A stretch of 14,226 nt of DNA, taken from NCBI GenBank assembly GCA_021826835.1, contig JAKAYH010000020.1:1-14226 (forward strand), read 5' to 3'. Origin of the DNA: Thermoplasmata archaeon. GTDB lineage: Archaea; Thermoplasmatota; Thermoplasmata; Thermoplasmatales; Thermoplasmataceae. Below, piece by piece: positions 1-6,988 of the stretch. The position numbers and the translations under genes are program-made. Each line of letters begins with the position of its first letter. Position 1 is the stretch's first letter. The notes beneath the pieces are model-generated. The model worked only from the letters and a program-made list of their open reading frames with translations, did no database searches and had not been told where the DNA came from.

Positions 1-433
1 AACCTTCCGTATATTTGATGGTAAAGTGTCGTATAATTTCAGAAATACCGACGGAATTACCCTGTTCGCCTCTATGAGTTGTGGAAACTCATCTATGGCT
101 ATTATGACCTTTGATCCTTTTGCTTTTGTCTGAAATGAACTGTTACCCTCTAGAGCGGAGAAAAGGGATTGCCAATCATCAAAATTGGTCTTAAGGATAC
201 TGTCTTCGCCCGGGAACTTTGCGATAGCCATCTTGAAGCCGTTTATGTTTTCTCTATCTCCCTCTGTGGTTGCAAGAAAATAAACCCCTGTCACCTATGA
301 ACTTACTGATCAATTCGGTCTTTCCAACTCTTCTTCTACCATAAATGATGAAAAATGATGTGCCATGAGTGGTTAGCGCACCTTCCAATATTTTCATTTC
401 TTCAATCCTGTCTACAAATTTATGTTAAGTCAT
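1..433 (-). pseudogene. Archaeal AAA-type ATPase (PF01637-like), 5' part, broken by nonsense and frameshift
   Basis: Reading the minus strand from ATG at 433 gives M-T-stop and then, in the same frame, HKFVDRIEEMKILEGAL. This is followed by a Walker A stretch GRRRVGKTELI. After 'KFIGDRG' the frame breaks at a run of four C (plus strand 285-288). Removing one base restores VYFLATTEGDRENINGFK and leads into a Walker B VIIAIDEFPQLIEANR. The order of N-terminal FVDR, Walker A with RRRVGKT and Walker B with DEFP is typical of the archaeal ATPase family PF01637. These are P-loop ATPases often linked to mobile DNA. The 3' part lies beyond the window edge. Two separate lesions, a TAA as third codon and a +1 in a homopolymer, argue for a dead gene. 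Initiation at the internal ATG (397) would avoid the stop but not the frameshift. A sequencing error in the C-run remains possible. Confidence 0.75.
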
Positions 434-619
434 AAGTATTATACTTCGTTCACAACAAATAATTACATATAGGCACTTCACGACATAAAGCCCCTTTTTA
501 GCTAACCGATGGATGCCGTTCAATAGTACCAAGACTAAACATCGACTTCAATTTGGGATGATTCTGCTGTGTTGAACAAATATTTAAGCACCGTTTAGCG
601 AGAACAGCTATTTAGACCG

Positions 620-757
620 CTATCTGTCCTGCGTCTTCAGCAGATCCTTTTCCTTACCGGAAAGGATGGGGTTCCAGTAAACTATTTCCGCCTTGTTTCT
701 CTCCATGAAATCTATTACCTCCTGCTCATCTCCGCTCTGCAGGAGAATTGCCTCCAT
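620..757 (-). CDS. Small hypothetical protein or gene remnant (45 aa)
   Basis: An ATG-initiated frame of 45 codons ends in TAG. It begins MEAILLQSGDEQEVIDFMER and continues with the stretch AEIVYWNPILSGKEKDLL. Its amino-acid composition (acidic/basic balance, hydrophobic spacing) looks like real protein. It also uses more G/C-ending codons than the flanking DNA. An in-frame TAA lies four codons upstream of the ATG, so the frame cannot be extended. I see no clear TATA box or Shine-Dalgarno sequence, and I do not recognise the family. Given the broken genes on both sides, it may be the tail of a lost gene rather than a functional small protein. Confidence 0.3.
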   Translation of the reverse strand: MEAILLQSGDEQEVIDFMERNKAEIVYWNPILSGKEKDLLKTQDR

Positions 758-869
758 TCGGATATCTTAAGTGTTTCTTCCCGTCAAGCAACCATGAACC
801 CTTGTGTGGTATGTTCCATAATCAGAACTATTTTTGTAACCATACAGCTTACAACAAAAGATGTAAAGC

Positions 870-877
870 TTTAAATT
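870..877 (+). promoter_or_regulatory. TATA-like box for the interrupted gene at 899
   Basis: The sequence TTTAAATT is centred about 25 nt upstream of the ATG at 899. This is the spacing expected for a leaderless archaeal transcript. No Shine-Dalgarno sequence precedes the ATG, which fits. Confidence 0.4.
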
Positions 878-898
878 GCGTAGCATACTCACGCGCCG

Positions 899-1249
899 AT
901 GTTGTCTTTAAAGGTATCCACAAGGCTGAACGCACAGGAAATAGAAGAAGTTTTTCAGACCGCCGTTGGTTCAATAGATTTTTCAAAAAGCTATTCAACA
1001 GGATAATCTGAATTATTTGTAGTAGCTGGCGCCAAGTTTTTTTTCAGGACTTCTGATTATATTGGGTTCTTTCTTTCTGCGTTTTATGACGGAAAGGAGA
1101 CAAAAGTTGATTTTGGTAGGATTGGGGGTGGAACTGGACTCTTTAACATTAGATGGGGTGCAGGAGATAGAGTAGAGGAGGCAATAAGACAGGGTATTGC
1201 TTCTATGTGTGAAAATAGCGGAGCATTGTTAAGTGATGAAAGTTCATAA
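899..1249 (+). pseudogene. Small conserved-looking protein gene interrupted by one in-frame TAA
   Basis: One frame runs from ATG 899 to TAA 1247-1249 (116 codons). It is interrupted only by TAA at 1004-1006 (codon 36). Before the stop it reads MLSLKVSTRLNAQEIEEVF then TAVGSIDFSKSYSTG. After it comes SELFVVAGAKFFFRTSDY, then FLSAFYDGKETKVDFGRIGG and WGAGDRVEEAIRQGI. Alternating hydrophobic strands, a GGGTG turn and a C-terminal amphipathic helix look like one small alpha/beta domain continuing across the stop with no frameshift. I do not recognise the family. The frame also stays open past 1249 to a TGA at 1319-1321 (LKGSSIEEFPNKFTIFGS), so a longer ancestor of about 140 codons with two TAA lesions is possible. 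A single substitution from a sense codon would explain each TAA. Recoding is unlikely because neighbouring intact genes end in TAA. Confidence 0.55.
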
Positions 1250-1321
1250 TTGAAAGGATCATCCATTGAAGAATTCCCCAATAAATTTACAATATTTGGA
1301 TCGAGAAAGTTAAGGTCTTGA

Positions 1322-1622
1322 GATGTGGATGAAGTCTGGAACTTATATGAATTGTAGAGGCATTAATATCTATGCACTAAAAGCCCCACGCAACGATTGA
1401 CCCCATAGAACTTCAACATGAGGTTGGGGGTGTCTCCATTACGCAGTCTGGACAGAGGGAATGATATTTTGGTACCAAAATATTATTCTTTTAAATACAT
1501 AGATCATTTCCTATTAATCCGGTAAATTATTCCTTTGAGAAAGTACTGAGTTTACTTTGGGTAATTTCCTGTTGAAATATGTGAAGACGAGTAAACCTAT
1601 GGAATTTCACGCCAAGTCCCTC
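1322..1622. other. Apparently non-coding stretch with one perfect palindrome
   Basis: I find no convincing gene in these 300 bases on either strand. The notable element is the 20-bp palindrome at 1464-1483. It is followed on the plus strand by an A/T-rich, TATA-like CTTTTAAATA with no convincing gene behind it. A minus-strand frame from ATG 1715 with an in-frame TGA at 1623-1625 reaches TAA at 1529-1527 and spills into this stretch. It is too short and broken to call as a gene. Confidence 0.4.
1464..1483. repeat. Perfect 20-bp palindrome
   Basis: ATATTTTGGTACCAAAATAT is a perfect inverted repeat centred on GGTACC. A/T-rich, TATA-like DNA follows at about 1488-1496 (CTTTTAAAT). It could be a regulator binding site of a lost gene or an insertion-sequence end. 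No flanking gene explains it. Confidence 0.6.
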
Positions 1623-1724
1623 TCAGAAATAGAGTAAAGCTCTGAAACTACCCATAGCCTCAACGTCAAACAGTGCTTGCAGTGTTACCGCACACTGCTT
1701 ACCGACTGCCTTCATGACATAGTA

Positions 1725-1918
1725 TTATGGCGTTTGGAAAGGAGTGATAGCGGTATGGTATCCATTATGTAGGGCCTGTGTTTCGTAATGGTTGAGCTTT
1801 TCCAGTTTTCTGATATATTGTGCTGTCTACAGTACATGAACATAAGGAGGTCTTGTGTGTATTCCCATATCTCGTCGGGAAATCGGATGCAGGGCTGTGT
1901 GCAAAGTAGTTGCCCCAT
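1725..1918 (-). pseudogene. Remnant of an IS481/IS3-like integrase-type transposase (C-terminus)
   Basis: Two minus-strand frames together resemble the end of an rve-type integrase. One frame gives FPDEIWEYTQDLLMFM, comparable to the D-E-E-F/W stretch. After a shift near 1815 another frame gives YIRKLEKLNHYETQALHNGY and then HTAITPFQTP. This recalls the 'YNTxRPHxGYxxxTPFQ' ending that closes many IS481-type transposases. The upstream catalytic core (first D residues and 'ERSHRTD') is absent. The frame change and missing N-terminus make it a fossil. The alignment is from memory and the similarity is modest; the DNA could instead be unrelated. Confidence 0.35.
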
Positions 1919-1968
1919 CCCCTCATTACAGGGATCGCATCTTAATTTAATTCTCGTTTTGTCCTAAA

Positions 1969-2343
1969 GTGAGAATAATATACGCTGATCTTGATCGGAA
2001 TCATTCGCAAATATACGAGAGGTATAATTCAAGGGAAGAAGTAGAACAGGTATTCGACGCAATGAAGAGTGATCTCGAATCAGACGATACATATTTGGGA
2101 GACAATAAAAAGGTGAAGGAATTATTCTTCTTAGTATTTCTAGCACTGCGGATAATATCCAGAACCCTGAAGGTGTTGAAAGATTATGATATACTGGGAA
2201 AGATGTCTGTGAACGAAATTATCTCTGAACTTTCAAAGATGGAGAGAATTGTTCAGAAGGGTGGATCGGAATACTTTGCAGTTGTTCAAAAGAAAGATGA
2301 AAGGATTGTTGAACTGTTCAAAGACAAGATACCCATGGGTTAA
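1969..2343 (+). pseudogene. IS4/IS1634-type DDE transposase, C-terminal fragment
   Basis: This 124-residue frame opens at a GTG and is the tail of a DDE transposase. Residues 19-33 (YNSREEVEQVFDAMK) match the IS4-superfamily signature Y-(2)-R-(3)-E-(6)-K exactly. Y is at 19, R at 22, E at 26 and K at 33; the E is the third acidic catalytic residue. A hydrophobic helix (ELFFLVFLALRIISRTLKVL) and a C-terminal regulator-like helical segment follow, as usual in this family. Full-length members have several hundred residues and carry two upstream aspartates. An in-frame TAA lies about nine codons before the GTG, and the preceding DNA does not encode the missing core. The fragment therefore cannot transpose on its own. 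I see no terminal inverted repeats. Confidence 0.8.
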
Positions 2344-2509
2344 ATTAGAGGGGGTTTAGGTAAAGAACAAAGAAATTAGGAGATATACTAACTGCGCTGG
2401 AGAAAATATGGCGAGGGTAAACATGAAGCAATCAGGAAACTACCGATTTACAAGAAGAATGAAATAAATATGTGCCTACATTTCAAACGATGTGAGGTTC
2501 AAAACATTT

Positions 2510-2518
2510 AAAAAAATA
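2510..2518 (-). terminator. Oligo-T terminator after the surface-protein gene
   Basis: Immediately after the TAG stop the minus strand reads TATTTTTTTAAATG. A T-run of this kind is the usual archaeal transcription stop. Confidence 0.5.
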
Positions 2519-5500
2519 CTATGAAGACCTCCGTTTCCATATGAATACTCCAATTAGGGCTAAGACCACAAATACGACTATGATTGCATATCCTACTGTT
2601 ACTGGTGGTGATGGTGTGGCTGATGATGGTTTAGTGAATTTGACAGATATAGATGTGTTATGTCCATTTACTGTAATGCTTCCTGATGTCTTGTTTGCGG
2701 AATAACCGGATGTTCCTGAGATAGTATATGATACAGATCCATTAGTTAGAGAAAATGAATATGTAGATGTTGTTATTGCACCTGATTTCATTCCGTTGGA
2801 TAGATTTACATACCATGCAGTACCGGATGGTAATCCAGACTCAGTGAATGTTACGACATACTTTACACTGAAAAATGTAACTGATACTTGCAAAGCTGAT
2901 CCATTTATAGTGAATTTAGATGCTTTTGCAGAGTAGGTCTTGTCGGGCGTACCGATGGTATAATAGTATGTGCCATTTGGAAGAGAGGTAGAATAAGTTA
3001 TTGGTCCTAATGATATCTTACCCGTAATGTTAACATACCATGTTGTACCCGAAGGTAAACCCATTTCAGAGAATGTAACATTATATACTTGAGATATGAA
3101 TACGTCTCTTATTGCACGTGAAGATCCGTTTATTGTGAAATTGCCATAGGGCATTGACGGTTTATAGATCTTATTGGATGATGATACGGTATAGTTGTAA
3201 GAACCGTTGATAAGAGCGGCGGTTAAGGTAAAACCAATTCCACTGATCTGCGATACTATTCCTGTTTTGTTTGTGATGTTGAGATACCATACGATATTGG
3301 GTAAACCTGATTGAGAGATGGAGAAGTTATATTGTGCCTTGAATGGAATGGTAAATGTCTGACTTGAAATATTGAATGTGAAATTCAGGTAATATGTCTG
3401 TGCATTTGGTGAAGTTGCAATTGCCTCATATTCTCCAAAGGGTAATCCCGTATTGTAAACGTTTGAGGTGATTTTGTTTGAGGTGATTTTGTTTGATGTG
3501 TTGTGTTTCAAAATATCAAGATACCAGATCGGGTTTGCACCGAGTCCTGTTTCTTTAAATGAGATTGGGGAATTGAATGTCAGGTTGACAGTATTGTTTT
3601 CATATGAGACCATAATCTGACCGCTGCTCCTTTCCGATAACATATATCCTGCAGGTATGTTAATGAAATAATTCTGCATACCTGTGAAGGAATATGCAGT
3701 TATCTTTGAACCGGTTGAATTGTATTTTAATCCGTTGAGAGTTAATGACCATGTAGTGTTTGCTGATAATCCATTCTCAATAAAGTTTATTGAGCCGTAA
3801 TAGGAAGAGGCGGGGATTAGTATGTGGCTATAGCTGTTAGAATATGATTGTATTTCTGTAACTTTACTAAAGTTATTCAGGTTATAAGATAGAGTTGTTG
3901 AAGTAGAACTGGGCAAATATACCTCTGAGGCGTTTGCGTTGAAGGCAAAATGTTCCCCTACAATAGTTGAAGAGAATATTGTATGTAAAGTGAAATTACT
4001 CATCCATATTTCACTGAAATTAACATTACCAGCATACGCTGATGTTACATACAGTTTTGAACCATTTGGACTAAATTTTACAGTGCCAAAGTAATACCTA
4101 CTTATTTGAACGATCTTTACAATGTTCAATGTTTTTGTGTTGAATATAGTGACATTGTGATTGTTAGAAATGACAAGGTAAGTTCCATTTGGAGAAACAG
4201 CATCGTTGTCTGAATTACTAAGATTAGCATTTGTCACATTTCTTATGACATTATTGGTTTCAGTATTTATTACAGTAAAGTTCTTAGGAGTTCCTTTACA
4301 ATTGTAGTTGCTCCCTGATGTGGTAAATCCCTCTGTACCATTTGGAAGGAATGCCATGTGGCTTGGGTCAAAACTGACCTTAAGCACTTTAACTATACTT
4401 AAATTTTTGAGTGAAATTACAGAAAGATTGTAACTAAAAGCGCTGACATAGGCATAAAGGCCATCAGGATTTATAGAGACAAAACATGGATTTATTTCAT
4501 TTGGAAGTGAGATGTTAGCGATTTGCTGAAAAGTGTACATGTTTATTATCCTAAGAGATGGATGAGTGTAATAATCAATAGAAAGTAGTAGAGTTCCATT
4601 AGGCGTTATTGCATTGGAAAGTGATTTATACCCTGTGGGAAGCGATGCCAGATATGTGTTGTTTACCGTACTAAGAACTGGAGAGCCGGTACATGTGGAG
4701 TTTTGATTTAATATGGCATAATTCCTGCTTTCTGTGAAATTCAAAGTGTAAAATGCTTCAAACCTGAATGAAGAAGTAAAGTTTACATTGAGATAACCAC
4801 TGGAATTATGGAAAAGATAATAGTTTGGAGCTGATAAAATATATGGTTGTGAACCGTAATATGATGTTACGTTGACATATGTATTGTTGAATTCATAAGT
4901 TACTCCTCCTAAAAGCAAACTCCAATTACTCTTCGCAGGTAAACCACTCTCAAATACCTTAAAGATTCCATAGTATGCAGTTGGAAAATATGTTATCTGT
5001 CCGGGGGTTGATGGATTTGTCAGGTTTCCATTGTTACTCAAGATGACATTTAGTCCGCTAATATCTATTCCCACTTTCACTATCATATTTGGATTTTTTA
5101 TGCTCACATAAAGAATGCTAGTTGAAACTAAAGACATATCAATAACCGAAGAAGCGTTTGTTCGTGTTAGATTAATTGATGAGCTATAGGAAAATCCTTT
5201 TGTATTGTATGCAGCCACATTGGCTCCACCTTTGTATGATTGTGACTTTGGATTCTTGCCACCTATGTAAATCTCAGTTCCCTGTAAGTTAAATATAATG
5301 GTTTGAGTTTTGGCGCCGGAATTGAAATGGTAAAAGAAATCCAATCCATTAGAAGTAAACTTCACTACAGAAATAGTGCAATTTCCTTTGTTTCCTATTA
5401 AGAGATATGTCCCATTTGGAGAAAATGCACCAGCATCTGGATTATTTAAATTGCCATTGGTTATGTTAGCCATTACTTTGTTTGAGGTGGTATCTATTTC

Positions 5501-6133
5501 TGTGAACGTATCAGAAGTTGCTCCCGTTGGAGTCTTTCCGCTGAAAGAAATCCCTATTGTTCCATTGGGAGATATGACCATTTTACCTGGATCATACGAA
5601 ACGTTTAGAACCTTCAAAACAGTATAATTCAGAAGTGAAACAACTGAAATATTATATGAATTTGAACCTGATACATATGCATAGTATCCGTTTGGTGATA
5701 TTGTGATATTTGATTCGTCTGTTGTTGCAGGTGTCAATATTACCTTATCAATTTGAAGTGTTGCTGTGTTGATTATGTTTAATCCCATATTATTGGAAGT
5801 TCCAACTATGATTAAGGATCCATTGGGAGTTATAGCAACACTGCTTGAGATAGATGCTTTTTCACTTAAAAGTAGATATTGAACATTTATAGTTCCCTGA
5901 GTGTTCAGGATGGAAATTGTATTATTTCCATCAGCAATAAATGTATCAGTGCTAATATTGACAGGTAGGATGCTGTTAGATAGATCGTTCTTAACGGGTA
6001 CATTCATAAAATTTGAGGAACTTGCTTGAATTGGGGAATTGTTCAAAACATTTCCTGCTGCCTGAAAATTAGGCGCAATCATCATAAGAATCATAAAAAG
6101 ATTGATTATTATTAAAAAACGTTTACCGTTCAC
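2519..6133 (-). CDS. Giant cell-surface protein with two beta-propellers and six GLP repeats
   Basis: This 1204-residue protein starts at GTG (6133). An in-frame TAA three codons upstream excludes earlier starts, and a TATA box lies about 25 nt before the GTG. Residues 1-26 form a signal peptide (KRFLIIINLFMILMMIA). Near 62-386 and 480-775 are two YVTN-like beta-propellers with blades such as 'ISPNGTYLL' and 'YAYVS..SYN.SV.SL'. Each propeller is followed by a GLP domain (FESGLPAKSNWSL near 394, IENGLSANTTWSL near 785). Four more follow near 859, 940, 1022 and 1096, the last being FTESGLPSGTAWYVNL. A Ser/Pro stretch (1168-1178) leads to a C-terminal TM helix (1179-1198) with a short KRRSS tail. 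N-x-S/T sequons are very dense, suggesting heavy N-glycosylation. It is anchored outside the membrane, probably as an S-layer-like or adhesive protein. Its ligand is unknown. Confidence 0.9.
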   Translation of the reverse strand: MNGKRFLIIINLFMILMMIAPNFQAAGNVLNNSPIQASSSNFMNVPVKNDLSNSILPVNISTDTFIADGNNTISILNTQGTINVQYLLLSEKASISSSVAITPNGSLIIVGTSNNMGLNIINTATLQIDKVILTPATTDESNITISPNGYYAYVSGSNSYNISVVSLLNYTVLKVLNVSYDPGKMVISPNGTIGISFSGKTPTGATSDTFTEIDTTSNKVMANITNGNLNNPDAGAFSPNGTYLLIGNKGNCTISVVKFTSNGLDFFYHFNSGAKTQTIIFNLQGTEIYIGGKNPKSQSYKGGANVAAYNTKGFSYSSSINLTRTNASSVIDMSLVSTSILYVSIKNPNMIVKVGIDISGLNVILSNNGNLTNPSTPGQITYFPTAYYGIFKVFESGLPAKSNWSLLLGGVTYEFNNTYVNVTSYYGSQPYILSAPNYYLFHNSSGYLNVNFTSSFRFEAFYTLNFTESRNYAILNQNSTCTGSPVLSTVNNTYLASLPTGYKSLSNAITPNGTLLLSIDYYTHPSLRIINMYTFQQIANISLPNEINPCFVSINPDGLYAYVSAFSYNLSVISLKNLSIVKVLKVSFDPSHMAFLPNGTEGFTTSGSNYNCKGTPKNFTVINTETNNVIRNVTNANLSNSDNDAVSPNGTYLVISNNHNVTIFNTKTLNIVKIVQISRYYFGTVKFSPNGSKLYVTSAYAGNVNFSEIWMSNFTLHTIFSSTIVGEHFAFNANASEVYLPSSTSTTLSYNLNNFSKVTEIQSYSNSYSHILIPASSYYGSINFIENGLSANTTWSLTLNGLKYNSTGSKITAYSFTGMQNYFINIPAGYMLSERSSGQIMVSYENNTVNLTFNSPISFKETGLGANPIWYLDILKHNTSNKITSNKITSNVYNTGLPFGEYEAIATSPNAQTYYLNFTFNISSQTFTIPFKAQYNFSISQSGLPNIVWYLNITNKTGIVSQISGIGFTLTAALINGSYNYTVSSSNKIYKPSMPYGNFTINGSSRAIRDVFISQVYNVTFSEMGLPSGTTWYVNITGKISLGPITYSTSLPNGTYYYTIGTPDKTYSAKASKFTINGSALQVSVTFFSVKYVVTFTESGLPSGTAWYVNLSNGMKSGAITTSTYSFSLTNGSVSYTISGTSGYSANKTSGSITVNGHNTSISVKFTKPSSATPSPPVTVGYAIIVVFVVLALIGVFIWKRRSS
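3461..3500 (-). repeat. 15-bp tandem duplication inside the surface-protein gene
   Basis: The plus strand shows GTTTGAGGTGATTTT twice in direct succession (3461-3475 and 3476-3490), then a partial third copy GTTTGATGTG. It encodes a five-residue KITSN repeat near residues 882-891, in a spacer between GLP domains. The length is a multiple of three, so copy-number changes keep the frame. Confidence 0.9.
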
Positions 6134-6153
6134 TGAAACTTAATTTGTTCGCG

Positions 6154-6161
6154 AATTTAAC
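6154..6161 (-). promoter_or_regulatory. TATA box of the surface-protein gene
   Basis: On the minus strand GTTAAATT is centred about 25 nt upstream of the GTG start. No Shine-Dalgarno sequence precedes the start, consistent with a leaderless mRNA. Confidence 0.5.
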
Positions 6162-6219
6162 ATTTGCGAGCGAGAAGTCCCATTTTTACGGCAAGATTAA
6201 AATACATAATGGAATAAAA

Positions 6220-6294
6220 TGCTCCGACCGGGATTTGGACCCGGGTCGTCGGCTCGAAAGGCCGATATGCTTGACCGGACTACACCATCGGAGC
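6220..6294 (-). tRNA. tRNA-Glu (anticodon TTC)
   Basis: On the minus strand the acceptor arms GCTCCGA and TCGGAGC pair perfectly over 7 bp, with discriminator A. The anticodon stem TCGGC/GCCGA encloses the loop CTTTCGA, giving anticodon TTC, which reads GAA/GAG. The T arm has stem CCGGG/CCCGG with loop TCCAAAT (minus strand GGGTCCAAATCCC). The D arm contains GTAGTCCGGTCAAGC. The 3' CCA is not encoded; the next bases are TTTTATTCC. The length is 75 nt with no intron. A T-run directly follows and may end transcription. Confidence 0.95.
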
Positions 6295-6314
6295 AGTAAC
6301 AGGTAAGGACTAGT

Positions 6315-6324
6315 ACTTATATTT
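6315..6324 (-). promoter_or_regulatory. TATA box of tRNA-Glu
   Basis: AAATATAAGT on the minus strand is centred about 25 nt upstream of the tRNA 5' end, which suggests that transcription starts at or very near the mature end. Confidence 0.6.
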
Positions 6325-6440
6325 AATTTTTGTAATTGAGTGCAAAATTTTCAATTTTTGAAAGAGCGGATTCCAAACTCAAATTCTGATCATTGCCATA
6401 AGAACAATTGATTAAACAAATTAAACTAAACAGTAGTTAA

Positions 6441-6470
6441 TAGTTAATGAATCCTAACTAATATATAGTT
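6441..6470 (+). promoter_or_regulatory. MarR/MFS promoter with inverted repeats over the TATA box
   Basis: The TATA box CTAATATATA is centred about 25 nt before the GTG start at 6488. It lies inside the inverted repeat AACTA-ATATA-TAGTT (6456-6470). A second inverted repeat, TAGTTA-N8-TAACTA (6441-6460), overlaps its left side, and another TAGTTA lies at 6434-6439. An operator that occludes the TATA box fits autorepression by the MarR protein encoded just downstream. The operator role is inferred. Confidence 0.6.
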
Positions 6471-6487
6471 TGTTTTAATTACTAAGT

Positions 6488-6988
6488 GTGACTGATTCCA
6501 AACAAGACAATCTAAATGAAGTTAAAATATCTGAATTTACGAAGTCTCTTAGAACTCTGTTACAGGAAATAATGTTTCTTCAGATGGGATACTTGAGATC
6601 AAGGGGAATTACCATTCCTAAATTCTTTCTAATGAAGTTTCTGTATTATCATGGTAATAGAAAAACCTCTGAAATTTCTGAACTAATGGGTATCAGCCTT
6701 CCAGCTGTTTCAGAAATTCTAAATTCCATGGAATCAGAAAATCTCATATTAAGAACACATGATGAAAGTGACAGAAGAGTTGTTGTGGTAGAGTTGAGTG
6801 GTGAGGGCAAAACTCTAGTTTCGAGTCTGGAAATCCATAATCAGAAGCTCATTGAGGAAGCTCTCGAATCAATGCCTGTTGAGAATTTCGAAATAGCCAT
6901 TGAATTTCTAGGAAAACTCACCCTAGTACTTCATGATTCTGTTGAATTAAAGATAAAAAAACAGGGAGAACAATATGGAAAACAATGA
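6488..6988 (+). CDS. MarR-family winged-helix transcriptional regulator
   Basis: The 166-residue protein has the MarR layout. An N-terminal dimerisation helix (about 12-38) precedes a helix-turn-helix at about 58-84 (KTSEISELMGISLPAVSEIL). The wing at 92-107 carries the hallmark D-E-S-D-R-R followed by VVVVELSGEGK. A long C-terminal helix (115-160) completes the dimer interface. It starts at GTG 6488, preceded by a TATA box at leaderless spacing. Its last 14 bases overlap the start of the MFS transporter gene, so the two are co-transcribed and translationally coupled. MarR proteins in this arrangement usually repress the efflux operon until a toxic ligand binds. The inverted repeats on the TATA box support autoregulation. 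The ligand cannot be read from the sequence. Confidence 0.93.
   Translation: MTDSKQDNLNEVKISEFTKSLRTLLQEIMFLQMGYLRSRGITIPKFFLMKFLYYHGNRKTSEISELMGISLPAVSEILNSMESENLILRTHDESDRRVVVVELSGEGKTLVSSLEIHNQKLIEEALESMPVENFEIAIEFLGKLTLVLHDSVELKIKKQGEQYGKQ

Noticed and set aside
748..1011. An 87-codon open frame on the plus strand
   Set aside because: It has an odd composition rich in Cys, Phe, Asn and Arg. It also overlaps the far more protein-like frame starting at 899.
1084..1281. Minus-strand 65-codon frame opposite the interrupted gene
   Set aside because: It is a mirror of the plus-strand coding region with Pro/Ser-rich low-complexity composition.
1527..1715. Minus-strand frame from ATG 1715 (MKAVGKQCAVTLQALFDVEA...) with in-frame TGA at 1623-1625
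   Set aside because: It is short and interrupted, has no promoter and belongs to no recognised family. Other frames look equally open.
1..2343. Reassignment of TAA as a sense codon, suggested by TAA at codon 3 (427), codon 36 (1004) and before the ABC start (14108)
   Set aside because: Carbamate kinase, the ABC ATPase at 12073, the DUF981-like gene and the transposase fragment all end naturally in TAA, so it is a working stop.
2396..2513. Plus-strand frame ending at 2513 (KYGEGKHEAIRKLPIYKKNE...)
   Set aside because: About 38 codons without a clear start codon, in the gap between a dead transposase and a convergent gene.
5376..5627. Plus-strand open frame within the surface-protein gene
   Set aside because: Antisense shadow of the propeller repeats, with no promoter or family.
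6220..6294. tRNA-Glu as an integration (att) site
   Set aside because: I find no integrase gene next to it and no repeat of its 3' end within the window.
6341..6440. Riboswitch or CRISPR leader in the A/T-rich gap before the MarR gene
   Set aside because: There are no regular repeats and no structured element, only A/T-rich promoter DNA with short TTAAAC and TAGTTA motifs.
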